Shown here: piece after piece, positions 18,419 to 28,061 of the stretch
Layout of the letters: each line of letters begins with the position of its first letter
Numbering within the stretch: position 1 is the first letter of the stretch
Assembly (NCBI GenBank): GCA_045801465.1
Contig: JBJMSU010000014.1
Location: 1-59,242, forward strand
Origin: DATFWC01 sp045801465
GTDB taxonomy: Bacteria; Pseudomonadota; Alphaproteobacteria; Rhizobiales; Xanthobacteraceae
Direction of reading: 5' to 3'
Length of the DNA stretch: 59,242 nucleotides
The notes under the pieces: model-generated
What the model was told of the DNA's origin: nothing
The model's input: only the letters and a program-made list of their open reading frames with translations
Database searches by the model: none
Translations under genes and position numbers: made by a program

Positions 18419-21064
18419 TCACTCTCCCAACGAGCGGGTGACGATGTCGTTGACGTCCCGCGACAGGCCTTCGCGCGTCGCCACGCGTCGGAGCGCCGCC
18501 TCGGCGCGGGCGCGGCGGGTTGCCTCGAGCGCGCGCCAGCTCTTGAAGGCGGCGAGCAGCCGCGCCGCCACCTGCGGGTTCTTCTGGTCGAGCGCCAGCA
18601 CGGTATTGGCGACGAAATCGTAGCCGGCGCCGTCGATCCGGTTGAATTGGCTCTGGTTCGCCTGTGCGAAGGCGCCGATCAGAGCGCGCAGGCGGTTGGG
18701 GTTGGCGAACGAGAAGGCGGGATGCGCCGTGAGCGCCTTCACGCGCGGCAAGGTCGCCGGTTCCGGGATCATCGCCTGCAGGGAGAACCATTTGTCGATC
18801 ACCAGAGGATCGTCCTGGAAGCGACGATAGAAGTCTTCGAGCGCCGCCGACCGTTCGGGGACGTCGTGCAGGGAGAGCGTGGAGATGGCCGCCATGCGGT
18901 CGGTCATGTTGTCGGCCGACCGGTATTGGTCGGCGGCAAATGCGATTGCCGCGGGCGCGCCGGTCGCTGCGAGCAGGTCGAGGCACGCGTTCTTCAATGC
19001 GCGCCGGCCGGCGCTGGCCGCATCGGGGCTGTACGGCTCGCGGCTCGTCATCCGCCTGTAGGTGTCGCGCAACGCGTCGCCCAGCCGCTGGCCGATCACG
19101 CGGCGCAAGCTCGAGCGCGCCGCCAGGATCGCGTCCGGATCGACATCGCTGCCGATGTCGCGTGCGATGTCGGCCTCGCCCGGCAATGTCAGCGTCTGCG
19201 CGATGAACGCAGGCTCGAGAGCCTGATCGGCGAGGACGGCAGCCAGCGCCGCAATCAACCCATCGTCCTGGCGCGGCTCGCACGCTGCGCGCCGCGCCGC
19301 CACGTTGTCGATCAGGAGACCGGTCGCCAGCGTCTGCACCGCCTGCCATCGATTGAACGGATCGGTGTCGTGCGCGGCGAGGAACCGTAAATCGTCGGAA
19401 GATTGATTGGCGATGGTCTTGATCGGGGCCGAGAACCCGCGGTTGAGCGACAGCATCGGCGCGCGGGCGACGCCGGTGAAGGTGAATCGCTCCGAGGACT
19501 TGGTCAGGGTGAGCACGCCGCGCTCGACCGGTGCACCGTTCTGGCGCGTCAGCGGCAGGTCGGTTCCGTCGCCGTCGATGAGGCCGATGACGAGGGGAAT
19601 CATCATCGGCTCCTTGGCGGGCTGACCGGGCGTGGGCGGGACCACCTGGGCGACGTCGAGCCGGTAGGTCTTGGCCCGGGGGTCATGCGTGCCGGTGACC
19701 GCCACCTCCGGCGTACCGGCTTGCGAATACCACAGCATGAACTGCGCAAGGTCGACCTCGTTGGCGTCGGCGAAGCACTGGACGAAATCCTCGATCGTCG
19801 CCGCCTGCCCGTCGTGGCGGGCGAAGTACAGATCCATGCCTTTGCGGAAGCCGGAGGGGCCGAGCAGCACTTTGAGCATGCGCACGGCCTCGGCGCCCTT
19901 CTCGTACACGGTCGCGGTGTAGAAATTGTTGATCTCGTTGTAGATCTCGGGGCGCACCGGATGCGCGAGGGGGCCCGCGTCCTCGGTGAACTGATGCGCG
20001 CGCAAGAGCCGGACATCGGCGATGCGCTTGACCGGGCGCGAGCGCTGGTCGCAGGAGAATTCCTGATCGCGGAAGACCGTGAGCCCTTCCTTCAGGCACA
20101 GCTGGAACCAGTCGCGGCAGGTGATGCGGTTTCCGGTCCAGTTGTGAAAATACTCGTGCGCGATGATCGCCTCGATATGGGAAAAGTCGGCATCGGTCGC
20201 GGTCTCGGGCGAGGCCAGCACGTATTTGTCGTTGAAGATATTGAGTCCCTTGTTCTCCATCGCCCCCATGTTGAAGTCGGACACGGCGACGATCATGAAA
20301 ATGTCGAGATCGTATTCGCGCCCGAATGTCTCTTCGTCCCAGCGCATGGCGCGCTTGAGCGAATCCATGGCATAGGCGCAGCGGCTCTCCTTGCCGGGCT
20401 CGACATAGACGCGCAACGCCACTTCGCGTCCCGACATGGTGACGAACCGGTCCTCGACGCAGGCGAGATTTCCCCCCACCAGCGCGAAGAGATAGCTCGG
20501 CTTGGGGAATGGATCCTGCCAGACGGCGAAATGGCGGCCGTTGGCGAGGTCGCCGGAGGCGGTGAGATTGCCGTTGGCGAGCAGCACCGGCGCTTGCGCC
20601 TTGTCGGCCTCGATCCGGGTGGTGTAGACCGCCATGACGTCCGGCCGGTCCGGGAAATAGGTGATGCGGCGGAAGCCCTCCGCCTCGCATTGGGTGCAAT
20701 AGGTGCTGCCGGAACGGTAGAGGCCCATGAGCTGCGTGTTGGCCGACGGGTCGATGATGGTCTCGGCTTCGAGCGTAAATGCCCGGTGCGGCGGCTGCGT
20801 GATGGTAAGACGATCGGGTGTTGCCACGTAGCGCTGGCCGTCGAGCGCCGCGCCGTCGATCGACAATGCGACGAGGCGAAGCTCGTCGCCATCGAGCACC
20901 ACCGGCGCCTGAGCGCTCGCCTGCGGATTGGGCTTGAGCTTGAGCCGCGCGCGCACGCGCGTGGCGGTGGGGTCGAGCGCAACGTCGAGCTCGACCGTCT
21001 CCACCAGCCAGTCGGCCGGTCGGTAGTCCTTGAGGCGGACGGGGCGGGCCTGCTCGGTGCGCAT
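18419..21064 (-). CDS. pepN: Aminopeptidase N (M1 family zinc metallopeptidase)
   Basis: PepN removes N-terminal residues from peptides in the cytoplasm. The product is 881 residues, close to the E. coli enzyme (870). The start chosen is ATG 21064 (MRTEQARPVRLKDYRPADW); the frame stays open upstream, but without family similarity. The exopeptidase motif MGAMENKGLNIFNDKY and the zinc site HEYFHNWTGNRITCRDWFQL (HExxH-x18-E, with the Glu in KEGLTVFRDQEF) are intact. The C-terminal half has the helical PepN domain. It is adjacent to the PdhS-like kinase on the same strand, but about 300 bases separate them. Confidence 0.96.
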   Translation of the reverse strand: MRTEQARPVRLKDYRPADWLVETVELDVALDPTATRVRARLKLKPNPQASAQAPVVLDGDELRLVALSIDGAALDGQRYVATPDRLTITQPPHRAFTLEAETIIDPSANTQLMGLYRSGSTYCTQCEAEGFRRITYFPDRPDVMAVYTTRIEADKAQAPVLLANGNLTASGDLANGRHFAVWQDPFPKPSYLFALVGGNLACVEDRFVTMSGREVALRVYVEPGKESRCAYAMDSLKRAMRWDEETFGREYDLDIFMIVAVSDFNMGAMENKGLNIFNDKYVLASPETATDADFSHIEAIIAHEYFHNWTGNRITCRDWFQLCLKEGLTVFRDQEFSCDQRSRPVKRIADVRLLRAHQFTEDAGPLAHPVRPEIYNEINNFYTATVYEKGAEAVRMLKVLLGPSGFRKGMDLYFARHDGQAATIEDFVQCFADANEVDLAQFMLWYSQAGTPEVAVTGTHDPRAKTYRLDVAQVVPPTPGQPAKEPMMIPLVIGLIDGDGTDLPLTRQNGAPVERGVLTLTKSSERFTFTGVARAPMLSLNRGFSAPIKTIANQSSDDLRFLAAHDTDPFNRWQAVQTLATGLLIDNVAARRAACEPRQDDGLIAALAAVLADQALEPAFIAQTLTLPGEADIARDIGSDVDPDAILAARSSLRRVIGQRLGDALRDTYRRMTSREPYSPDAASAGRRALKNACLDLLAATGAPAAIAFAADQYRSADNMTDRMAAISTLSLHDVPERSAALEDFYRRFQDDPLVIDKWFSLQAMIPEPATLPRVKALTAHPAFSFANPNRLRALIGAFAQANQSQFNRIDGAGYDFVANTVLALDQKNPQVAARLLAAFKSWRALEATRRARAEAALRRVATREGLSRDVNDIVTRSLGE

Positions 21065-21186
21065 CGTCTTCCGTTCTTTTCCCGTGGGCAGCGCGAGTGG
21101 GACTCGACCCGCCGTCATGTTGCTGGATCGCGAGAGGCGCGAGGGGTAGCATACCGGCAAGAACGAGCGATAGCAGGGAGGATTGC

Positions 21187-22707
21187 ATGACACGCCAGCG
21201 CCAACCGGCCTCTGCCCACGGCTCCTGCCTCTGTGCGGCTTGCGGAAACATCTCGCGACGACAGTTCCTGTGCACCGGCGCGGCCGGCGCCATCGCGGCG
21301 CCCGTACTCTCGGCCGGCCTGAGCGGCGCCGCGCTGGCGCAAGGTGCGCCCGCCGGCGGCAGCGCCGGCCGTCCGCTGCTCATCAAAGGCGGCTGCGTGC
21401 TGACCCTCGATCGCGCGGTGGGCGATTTCGAGCGGGCCGACGTACTGATCGAGGGGCAGAGGATTTCCGCCGTGCGGCCCGACATCAGCGCGCCCGGCGC
21501 GGAGGTGATCGAGGCCGGCGACACCATCGTCATGCCGGGCTTCGTCGATACCCACCGGCACATGTGGCAGGGCATCCTGCGCAACGTGCTGCCCGACGGG
21601 TCGCTCGAGGACTACCGCAACGTGGTGCAGCGGACGTTCGGTGCGAAATATACCCCCGACGACGTCTATGCCGGCGACCTGTTCAGCGCGCTCGGCGCGA
21701 TCGACAGCGGCGTGACCTGCGTCCTCGACTGGTCGCATATCCACAACACGCCGGAACACACCGACGCCGCCGTCAAGGCCCTCACCGAGTCCGGGGTGCG
21801 CGCCGTCTTCGCCTACGGCAACCCGCAGAACGAGACCGGCCGGTTCTGGGAGATGACGGGGCACAAGTTTCCCGACGACATCGCGCGCCTGCGCAAGCAG
21901 TATTTCTCCAGCGACGATCAGCTCACGACCTTGTACATGGCGGCGCCCTCGGCGGCGCCCGAGCTCATTCTGCAGTCGTTCAAGGCGGCGCGCGACGTGG
22001 ACGCCCGCATCACCATCCACGTCGGCGTCGGCGAGTTCGGCCGCAACGCGCTGCTGGAGAAGCTGAACGCGCAAGGCGCGCTGAAATCCGACACGACCTA
22101 TATCCACTGCTGCACCCTGAACGATACGGAGTGGAAACTGATCCGCGACACCGGCGGCACGATCTCGATCGCCGGCTATGTCGAGACCCTGATGGGGCAC
22201 GGCAATCCGCCCATCCAGAAGGCGATCGACACCGGAATCCGGCCGAGCCTGAGCGTCGACGTCGAGACCTCGGTGCCCAACGACTTTTTCCAGCAGATGC
22301 GCACCGTGTTCTCGCTGCAGAAGAACGAGGTGTGGGCGCGGCGGCTCGCCGGCGACAAGAACCCGCCGAAATTCCTCACCGTGCGCGAGGTGCTCGAGTT
22401 CGCCACCATCGAAGGCGCGCGGGCGAACGGGCTCGAGCGCAAGATCGGCACGCTCACGCCCGGCAAGCAGGCGGACATCATCCTGTTGCGCACCGATCGC
22501 CTCAACGTCATGCCGATGAACAATGCAGTCGGCGCCGTGGTGACCAGCATGGGGCCGCACAACGTCGACACCGTGCTGATCGCCGGCAAGGTGATGAAGC
22601 GGAACGGCCAGCTCACCGGGGTCGATTTCGCCCGGCTCAAGCGCCTGGGCGAGGAGGCGCGCGAGCGCCTGTTCTCCAACGCCAAGGTCTCGCCGTCGCG
22701 GGTGTGA
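21187..22707 (+). CDS. Tat-exported amidohydrolase-family protein
   Basis: The 506-residue protein starts at ATG 21187 after a gggagg site. Near the N-terminus there is a twin-arginine signal (ISRRQFLCTGAAGAIAAP), preceded by a short Cys-containing stretch (GSCLCAACG). The metal-dependent hydrolase fold is shown by the FVDTHRHMWQG metal motif, the later metal-ligand candidates TIHVGVGEFG and YIHCCTLND, and the C-terminal GTLTPGKQADIILLRTDRL strand. The closest known group is the AtzA/TrzN/SAH-deaminase-like cyclic amidohydrolases. Its substrate may be an N-heterocycle or guanidine compound; this is inference. It is divergent from pepN. Confidence 0.9.
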   Translation: MTRQRQPASAHGSCLCAACGNISRRQFLCTGAAGAIAAPVLSAGLSGAALAQGAPAGGSAGRPLLIKGGCVLTLDRAVGDFERADVLIEGQRISAVRPDISAPGAEVIEAGDTIVMPGFVDTHRHMWQGILRNVLPDGSLEDYRNVVQRTFGAKYTPDDVYAGDLFSALGAIDSGVTCVLDWSHIHNTPEHTDAAVKALTESGVRAVFAYGNPQNETGRFWEMTGHKFPDDIARLRKQYFSSDDQLTTLYMAAPSAAPELILQSFKAARDVDARITIHVGVGEFGRNALLEKLNAQGALKSDTTYIHCCTLNDTEWKLIRDTGGTISIAGYVETLMGHGNPPIQKAIDTGIRPSLSVDVETSVPNDFFQQMRTVFSLQKNEVWARRLAGDKNPPKFLTVREVLEFATIEGARANGLERKIGTLTPGKQADIILLRTDRLNVMPMNNAVGAVVTSMGPHNVDTVLIAGKVMKRNGQLTGVDFARLKRLGEEARERLFSNAKVSPSRV

Positions 22708-22769
22708 AAAAGGGGCGGATTAATGCCTCTCTTCTGAGAGGGCAGGGCAATCGCAATTGAAGTGCAAGG

Positions 22770-22931
22770 CCTTTCGATTGTCATCCCGGCCGAGCGCTGC
22801 CAGGCGCGAGAGCCGGGATCCAGGTAACCCTGCGTCGCGATTTGGCAACGGCAGTAGATATTCGGATGCCGGGACACCTGGGTCCCGGATCGGCTCGCTC
22901 TCGCGAGCCGTCCGGGATGACAATCGAAAGG
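22770..22931. repeat. Long inverted repeat with nested 'CCGGGAT' palindromes
   Basis: Perfect 20-bp ends (22770-22789 and 22912-22931, cctttcgattgtcatcccgg and its complement) bound a 162-bp element. Internal inverted pieces include gccgggatccagg and cctgggtcccgg. It looks like a composite of short 'GTCATCCCGGCCGAGC' intergenic repeats common in this bacterial group. There is no transposase. The gap 22708-23132 holds no gene besides it. Confidence 0.85.
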
Positions 22932-23132
22932 TTCCTTGATGGGGAGCAAGCGGCCACCCGACGCGATGTCTCTGCTTTAGCGGAGGATTAACGCCACTCC
23001 GATGCGGCCTTTGCTGCGGCCACGTTGCTGTTTACCCCGGCGGCTTCATGCGTTAATGCCTCTTGCACCGTGGATTATCGCCGGTTTTGCGGGCATCGAG
23101 CCGGTGATCCGATCATGAACGGAGGAGCCGCC

Positions 23133-24089
23133 ATGCAACTGTTGCGCACCTTGGGTCTTGCCGTCGCTGCTGCCGTGGCGGTCATCGTCATGCCTGTCGC
23201 CGGCTGGGCGCAGAACTATCCGACCCAACGGGTCACCATCGTGGTTCCGTTCGGGGCCGGCAGCGTGACCGACATCATGGCGCGCATCCTGGCGGAAGAG
23301 ACCGGCAAGCGTTGGGGCCAGCAGGTGATCGTCGAGAACCGGCCGGGGCTCGCCGGAACCGTGGCGGTCGCCAAAGCGGAGCCGGACGGCCACACCCTGA
23401 TGCTCACCTCAAACGGCCACACCGTTGCCGGCCTGGTGAACAAGAATCTCACGTTCGACCCGGTGAAGGATTTTGCCGGCGTCACCCGCGTCAGCTCGGT
23501 GCCGCTGTTTCTCATCGTCAATCCGGAGGTGCCGGCCAAGACGCTGAAGGAGGTCATCGCGCTGGCGAAAGCGAAGCCCGGCTCGCTCAATTTCTCCTCG
23601 CCCGGTCTCGCCAGCACGACGTTCATCGCCGGCGCCCAGTTCCGCCGGGCTGCCGGAATCGACATCCAGCACGTGCCGTTCAAGAGCGCACCCGACGCCG
23701 TGACGGCCGTGGTCCGCGGCGACGCCCATATGTACTTCGCGCCGGTCAACCTGGCGAAGGAGCTGGCGGAGGCCGGCAAGGTGCGCGCCATCGCGGCGGT
23801 GACGCCGGAGCGCATCCCGGAGCTGCCAAACGTCCCGACCTTCAGGGAGTCGGGTCTCGACCTGGTCTACGATTCCTGGTTCGGCCTCATGACTCAGAGC
23901 GGCGTGAAACGCGACATCGTCACCAAGATCAATCAGGACGTGGTGGCGATCCTGAAAAGTCCGGAGGTCGCCGCCAAGATCAAGGCGCAGTACGCGATTC
24001 CCGTCACCGACACGGCAGAGCAATTCGACAAGCAGATCAGCGACGAGACCGCCCAGCTCGCCAGCGTGCTGAAGGAATTCACCAATTAG
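23133..24089 (+). CDS. Bug/TctC-family periplasmic solute-binding protein
   Basis: A 318-residue protein starts at ATG 23133 with a strong ggaggag site five bases upstream; an in-frame ATG at 23115 is less likely. The signal peptide MQLLRTLGLAVAAAVAVIVM ends near GWAQ. The mature N-terminus NYPTQRVTIVVPFGAGSVTD and the motif GSLNFSSPGLASTTFIAGAQ are typical of the TTT binding family. Like the copy at 14779 it has no membrane partner in the window. Similarity to that copy is only family-level, so it is not a recent duplication. Confidence 0.9.
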   Translation: MQLLRTLGLAVAAAVAVIVMPVAGWAQNYPTQRVTIVVPFGAGSVTDIMARILAEETGKRWGQQVIVENRPGLAGTVAVAKAEPDGHTLMLTSNGHTVAGLVNKNLTFDPVKDFAGVTRVSSVPLFLIVNPEVPAKTLKEVIALAKAKPGSLNFSSPGLASTTFIAGAQFRRAAGIDIQHVPFKSAPDAVTAVVRGDAHMYFAPVNLAKELAEAGKVRAIAAVTPERIPELPNVPTFRESGLDLVYDSWFGLMTQSGVKRDIVTKINQDVVAILKSPEVAAKIKAQYAIPVTDTAEQFDKQISDETAQLASVLKEFTN

Positions 24090-24124
24090 CCGATGGCGTG
24101 TGGCACGGCCGTGCCGCTTGCTCC

Positions 24125-24228
24125 ACCTCTCCCCTGTGGGGAGAGGTCGGCGCCGGGTGAAGGGGCCTTGGTCGATATTGAAATCTCTATGCCCCCTCGC
24201 CCCAACCCTCTTCCCGCTGGGGAGAGGG
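24125..24228. repeat. Palindromic repeat element, intergenic copy
   Basis: Two stems, acctctcccc/ggggagaggt (24125-24147) and ccctcttccc/ggggagaggg (24206-24228, one mismatch), match the stems inside ccmH. Between them lies a less conserved spacer. Here the element sits between two genes, which supports the view that the ccmH copy is an inserted or expanded repeat. Confidence 0.8.
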
Positions 24229-24270
24229 AGCGCGCCGAGTTCGCGGTGATGTCAACGCGCAACCCGTAGC

Positions 24271-25878
24271 ATGCCGGATCGTTTCGACATCGTCGTTGCC
24301 GGTGGCGGTCACAACAGCCTGATCGCGGCCGCCTATCTGGCGAAGGCCGGCTTTCGCTGCCTGGTGCTCGAGGGCCGGCCGGTGGTGGGCGGCAATTGCG
24401 TCACCGAGGAACTGACGCTGCCCGGCTTCCAGCACGACTCCTGCGGCACCGCCCATGTGGTGATCCAGGACAGCCCGCTGCTGCGCAACGACGAGCTCGG
24501 GCTTGCCGACTACGGCGTCACCTATCTGAGCCCTGAGATCGTGGTGCACGTCCCCTTTCCCGACGGCACCTATCTCACGCAGTGGCACGACCTCGAGCGC
24601 ACGTGCGCGGAGTTCGCCAAGTTCTCCAAAAAGGACGCGGCGGCCTACCGGCGCCTGATCGCCGAATACGAAGCCGTCAAGCCTGTGTTCGATGCGGTCT
24701 CCTATACGCCGGTCGGCTGGGGCAAGCCGCTCAACGAGCGGCTCATGGAACATCCCGACGGCAAGCGCTGGCTGCGCCGCATCGCCATGTCGGGCTGGGA
24801 CATCATCCGCGACAATTTCGAGGACGATCATTGCCGCTCGTTCCTGTTGTGGATGGCGTTCCAGACGGTGGTGCCGCCCGAATGGCCGATGTCGGGCCGG
24901 CTCGCTTATTCGCTCGTCTGCGGCCGCCAGCGCTGGAGCTGGTGCGTGCCGAAGGGCGGCTCGGGGGCGTTCACCGGCGCGCTGGCGCGGCTCGTCGAAG
25001 CGCATGGCGGCGCCATTCTCACCGACACCAGCGTCGTTCGGCTGATCGTCGACAACGGCCGCTGCGTCGGCGTCGAATGCGCCGACGGACGCAGCTGGCG
25101 CGCCGACAAGGCCGTGCTCTCGACCATCCACATCAAGCATCTCGTCGAGATGGCGCCGCGCGAGGCCTGGGGCGACGACTTCGTCGCCGGTGTCGACACG
25201 TGGCAGGCGGGCCCCACGCTGTTCGTGACGCATTATGCGACCACCGAGCCGATGCGCTTTGCGGTCGAAGGCGGCACGCGCGAACCCATGGCGGTCGGCA
25301 CCATGGCGACCGCGAGCCGGGCCTTGCGCATGGGCTACGACTACGCCCGCGGCGCCGTCAATCTTGAGGATCCGGTGCTGCTGGCGGTGTGCCCGACGAT
25401 GGCCGATCCGGGGCGCGCGCCGCCCGGCAAACATACCGTGAAGGTGATCGGCTTCCAGCCCTACGAGCTGCCGCAAGGCCCGCAGCACTGGGACGAGATC
25501 AAGGAGGAGGTCAGCCAGGCCAACCTCGAGTATCTGCGGCGCTTTGCCTTGAACCTCACCGACGACAAGATCCTTGCGCGCGTGATCGAGAGCCCGCTCG
25601 ATCTCGAGCGCATGAACCCGCACAACTGGCGCGGCTCCTGTCACGGCGGCGCGCAGAGCGCTGCGCAATCCGGCAACCTGCGGCCGGTGCCGGGCTGGGC
25701 GTCTCACCGCATGCCGATCCCCGGCCTCTACCAGACCGGTTCCACCACGCATCCGGGCGGCTCGATCTCGGCCGGTCCGGGCCGCAACGCCGCGGCCGTC
25801 ATGCTCAAGGATCTGGGCACCAGCCTCGAGGCGGTGATTTCTCGCCAGCAGAGGACCGCGCTGCAGCCGGCGAAGTGA
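24271..25878 (+). CDS. Phytoene desaturase-like FAD-dependent oxidoreductase
   Basis: The 535-residue protein opens with a Rossmann FAD motif (DIVVAGGGHNSLIAAAYLAK) and the GGNCVTEELTLPGF segment of the CrtI/PDSFR-like amine-oxidase superfamily. A C-terminal FAD-contact motif YQTGSTTHPGGSISAGPGRN is also present. Such proteins oxidise lipophilic or unknown substrates. No carotenoid genes are nearby, so a carotenoid role is not implied. There is no signal peptide. The gene appears alone, preceded by the palindromic element. Confidence 0.88.
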   Translation: MPDRFDIVVAGGGHNSLIAAAYLAKAGFRCLVLEGRPVVGGNCVTEELTLPGFQHDSCGTAHVVIQDSPLLRNDELGLADYGVTYLSPEIVVHVPFPDGTYLTQWHDLERTCAEFAKFSKKDAAAYRRLIAEYEAVKPVFDAVSYTPVGWGKPLNERLMEHPDGKRWLRRIAMSGWDIIRDNFEDDHCRSFLLWMAFQTVVPPEWPMSGRLAYSLVCGRQRWSWCVPKGGSGAFTGALARLVEAHGGAILTDTSVVRLIVDNGRCVGVECADGRSWRADKAVLSTIHIKHLVEMAPREAWGDDFVAGVDTWQAGPTLFVTHYATTEPMRFAVEGGTREPMAVGTMATASRALRMGYDYARGAVNLEDPVLLAVCPTMADPGRAPPGKHTVKVIGFQPYELPQGPQHWDEIKEEVSQANLEYLRRFALNLTDDKILARVIESPLDLERMNPHNWRGSCHGGAQSAAQSGNLRPVPGWASHRMPIPGLYQTGSTTHPGGSISAGPGRNAAAVMLKDLGTSLEAVISRQQRTALQPAK

Positions 25879-25909
25879 GACTTCTGCTGCGTTGACCCGA
25901 CCTGTTGGT

Positions 25910-26152
25910 TCAGAGCTGGGGTGGGCTCTCGAACATTTCCGCGTGACGGCTGGTCAGCACCTGTTCCTTCTCGCGCGTCTGGATGAGCTTCAAGGACGCG
26001 GAGGCGAAATCCTTCACTTTCTGCGTCGCACCGTGTGCGCCTTCGAGGTAGCAGAACAGTGTGTCGCCGGCCTCGTCCATTCGATCTGCCACCGCGATGG
26101 CGTGGCGATGCGCAAGCGCGCACCGGAGGACAATCGTCCGTTCGCCGCGCAA
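25910..26152 (-). CDS. Doubtful small ORF
   Basis: A minus-strand frame of about 80 residues from a possible TTG start has a plausible helical, charged C-terminus (YLEGAHGATQKVKDFASAS, then LKLIQTREKEQVL). No family is recognised and the start is unsure, since the frame stays open further upstream. It may be a real small protein, the remains of one, or chance. It lies convergent to the FAD oxidoreductase. Confidence 0.25.
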   Translation of the reverse strand: MRGERTIVLRCALAHRHAIAVADRMDEAGDTLFCYLEGAHGATQKVKDFASASLKLIQTREKEQVLTSRHAEMFESPPQL

Positions 26153-26561
26153 AAAATCTGAAATGCGGGTTGCGGCGGAAAAGTTCCTGCAAAAAATTTT
26201 CTGAACGGAAAGATTTCCGCCCGTAGCGCATCTATGCGCCGGATCGCGCCCTCGCAAGCAGGTGTGCATTCGGGGACACCTCGACTCGCCGTGCGAACAG
26301 GGGATGCGCGGGTTGAAGAACTGCGTATGCCGGCGCGCTACGGCGGCGCAGGACCTGACAGGTCGTGCCGGGATCACGCGGACCGCCAACAAAGTCGAGC
26401 AGCCGACAAAGGAATTTTCTGCAACCGGTGATGTTATCATCCATAAGTTGTTCTCCAGTCGCACCGGATTGCGACTGGCAAGCGTCGACATGCGCCAAGA
26501 CGCCGGGACTTGCCTGATCGATCAGGGGAAGGGGGAGATGGCACACAGGAGGGAGCCCGCT
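26153..26561. other. Upstream region of the di-haem cytochrome gene
   Basis: This stretch of about 400 bases is locally AT-rich (around 26150-26215, with aaaaaat and aaaaaatttt runs). It probably carries promoters for the cytochrome gene and perhaps for the doubtful minus-strand ORF. I cannot identify a clear consensus, a riboswitch or another gene. Confidence 0.4.
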
Positions 26562-27755
26562 ATGTCTCGATGCATTTTCTCGGCGTCGGCCATTGCCGTC
26601 GCAGTACTGACGTCCGCCATTGCGCACGCCCAAGCGCAGAGCAGCTCCGATGGACAGTCGATCTTTCGCTTCGATACCTTCGGCGATGAGCAATTGTGGA
26701 CCGATACGCTGCGGCTGCAGGAGGCGCTCAAAACCGTCAGCCCGCGCACGGCCTTGTCGGTCGGCTTGAAAGTCGATTCCGACGCGCTGCCGCAGAAGCT
26801 GATCGACGATATCAAGGCCGGACGGGTGAACCTCGACGACCCGGCCGTGACGATCCAGCTCTTGAAGCGCAATGCCGTGATCGGCGTGATCACCGACAAC
26901 GCAGTGAAGTCCGTGGGCATCACCTGTGCGTTATGCCATACGCAGGTGGATAATTCGGTCGCGCCCGGCATCGGCCGCCGGCTCGATGGCTGGCCCAATC
27001 GCACCCTGGATGTGGGAAAGATCATCGCGCTCTCTCCCGCGCTCACCGACGCCCAGAAAGCGCCGTTCCTGACTTGGGGGCCCGGCTTCTTCGACCCGCG
27101 CTTCCAATACTTCAACGGGACGATAATCGTCTCGCAGAACAACAACCCCACGCTGCCGGTCGTCATTGCGCCGGCGTTCGGCCTGCTAGGAGTGAATTTC
27201 GAGACGTACACCGGCGACGGCCAGATCTCCTACTGGAACAACTACGTCGGTGTCACGCAGATGGGCGGGCACGGAAGCTTCAGTGACGCGCGGATCGGGA
27301 TCAGCGTCACGCAAACGCCGGATCAGGTCACCCCCAAGCTCCCGGCTCTGTTGCAGTACCAGCTCAGCCTGCAGACGCCGCCGCCTCCGGACGGAAGCTT
27401 CAACAAGGGCGCGGCGAAACGCGGTGAGGATGTGTTCAACGGCCCGGGTCGATGCGCCACGTGCCATATCCCGCCACTGTTCACTGACGTGAACAATAAT
27501 AAAAACAACCCCAATCTGCCGCTCCTGCACTCTCCTGGCGAGGTTGGGCAGGAAGCGGTCTACGCATCGCGCAGCGCAACGAAGATCGGATACCGGACGA
27601 CGCCGCTCCGCGCGCTGTGGCAGCATCCGCCGTATTTCCACGACGGCAGCGCCCCGGATCTGCTCGCCGTGGTCAATCATTACAATTCGGTACTGATGCT
27701 CGGCCTCACCGACAGGCAGAAGGCAGACCTCGTCGAGTATCTCAAAACTCTGTAA
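26562..27755 (+). CDS. Di-haem cytochrome c peroxidase-like protein
   Basis: The 397-residue periplasmic protein starts at ATG 26562, nine bases after aggagg; ATG 26538 is an alternative. It has a signal peptide (MSRCIFSASAIAVAVLTSAI, cleavage near AHAQA). Two haem c attachment motifs, CALCH and CATCH, and the C-terminal peroxidase-like pattern TTPLRALWQHPPYFHDGSAP ... VVNHYN place it near the CcpA/MauG superfamily. The first motif lies about 125 residues into the protein. Whether it reduces peroxide or acts as an electron carrier is unknown. Its haems would be attached by the Ccm system encoded at 3.1-7.4 kb. Confidence 0.85.
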   Translation: MSRCIFSASAIAVAVLTSAIAHAQAQSSSDGQSIFRFDTFGDEQLWTDTLRLQEALKTVSPRTALSVGLKVDSDALPQKLIDDIKAGRVNLDDPAVTIQLLKRNAVIGVITDNAVKSVGITCALCHTQVDNSVAPGIGRRLDGWPNRTLDVGKIIALSPALTDAQKAPFLTWGPGFFDPRFQYFNGTIIVSQNNNPTLPVVIAPAFGLLGVNFETYTGDGQISYWNNYVGVTQMGGHGSFSDARIGISVTQTPDQVTPKLPALLQYQLSLQTPPPPDGSFNKGAAKRGEDVFNGPGRCATCHIPPLFTDVNNNKNNPNLPLLHSPGEVGQEAVYASRSATKIGYRTTPLRALWQHPPYFHDGSAPDLLAVVNHYNSVLMLGLTDRQKADLVEYLKTL

Positions 27756-27854
27756 CGGGTCGCGCCTTTCGCGCCGGGCGGCCGTTCTGCATCTCGTCCG
27801 CGAGGATGCATTGCGGCCTGTCCCGTTTCTGCAGCACGCACCAGGAGGCGCCCC

Positions 27855-27983
27855 ATGAACGGTACCAACCCGAAGAGCACGGCCAGCATCGCCGGGCATC
27901 CGTTGCACCCGATGCTGATCCCGTGTCCGGTGGTATTTCTCGTCACCGCCGTCCACAGCCAGGGCACGTTTCGCCCCCGATAA
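27855..27983 (+). pseudogene. Remnant of a DUF2231 membrane protein gene
   Basis: A good ribosome-binding site (caggagg) and ATG 27855 begin a 42-residue frame whose first 31 residues match the N-terminus of DUF2231 proteins (NPKSTASIAGHPLHPMLIPC, then PVVFLVTAVH). The expected four-helix body is missing: the frame runs into unrelated residues (SQGTFRPR) and stops at 27981. The downstream sequence to 28061 does not restore it in any frame. It is therefore most likely the 5' stump of a deleted gene. Confidence 0.7.
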
Positions 27984-28061
27984 CCGGGGTCGGCGATTCA
28001 GGCCGTCGACGATGACCGCGGTTTGAGGTGGCACCAGTAATTCGCCGAAAGGAAGGGGGAG

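Noticed and set aside
22770..22931. An insertion sequence
   Set aside because: Inverted ends are present, but there is no transposase frame and the element is only 162 bases long.
24271..25878. A carotenoid phytoene desaturase
   Set aside because: The superfamily fits, but no other carotenoid genes are present and the family is functionally broad.
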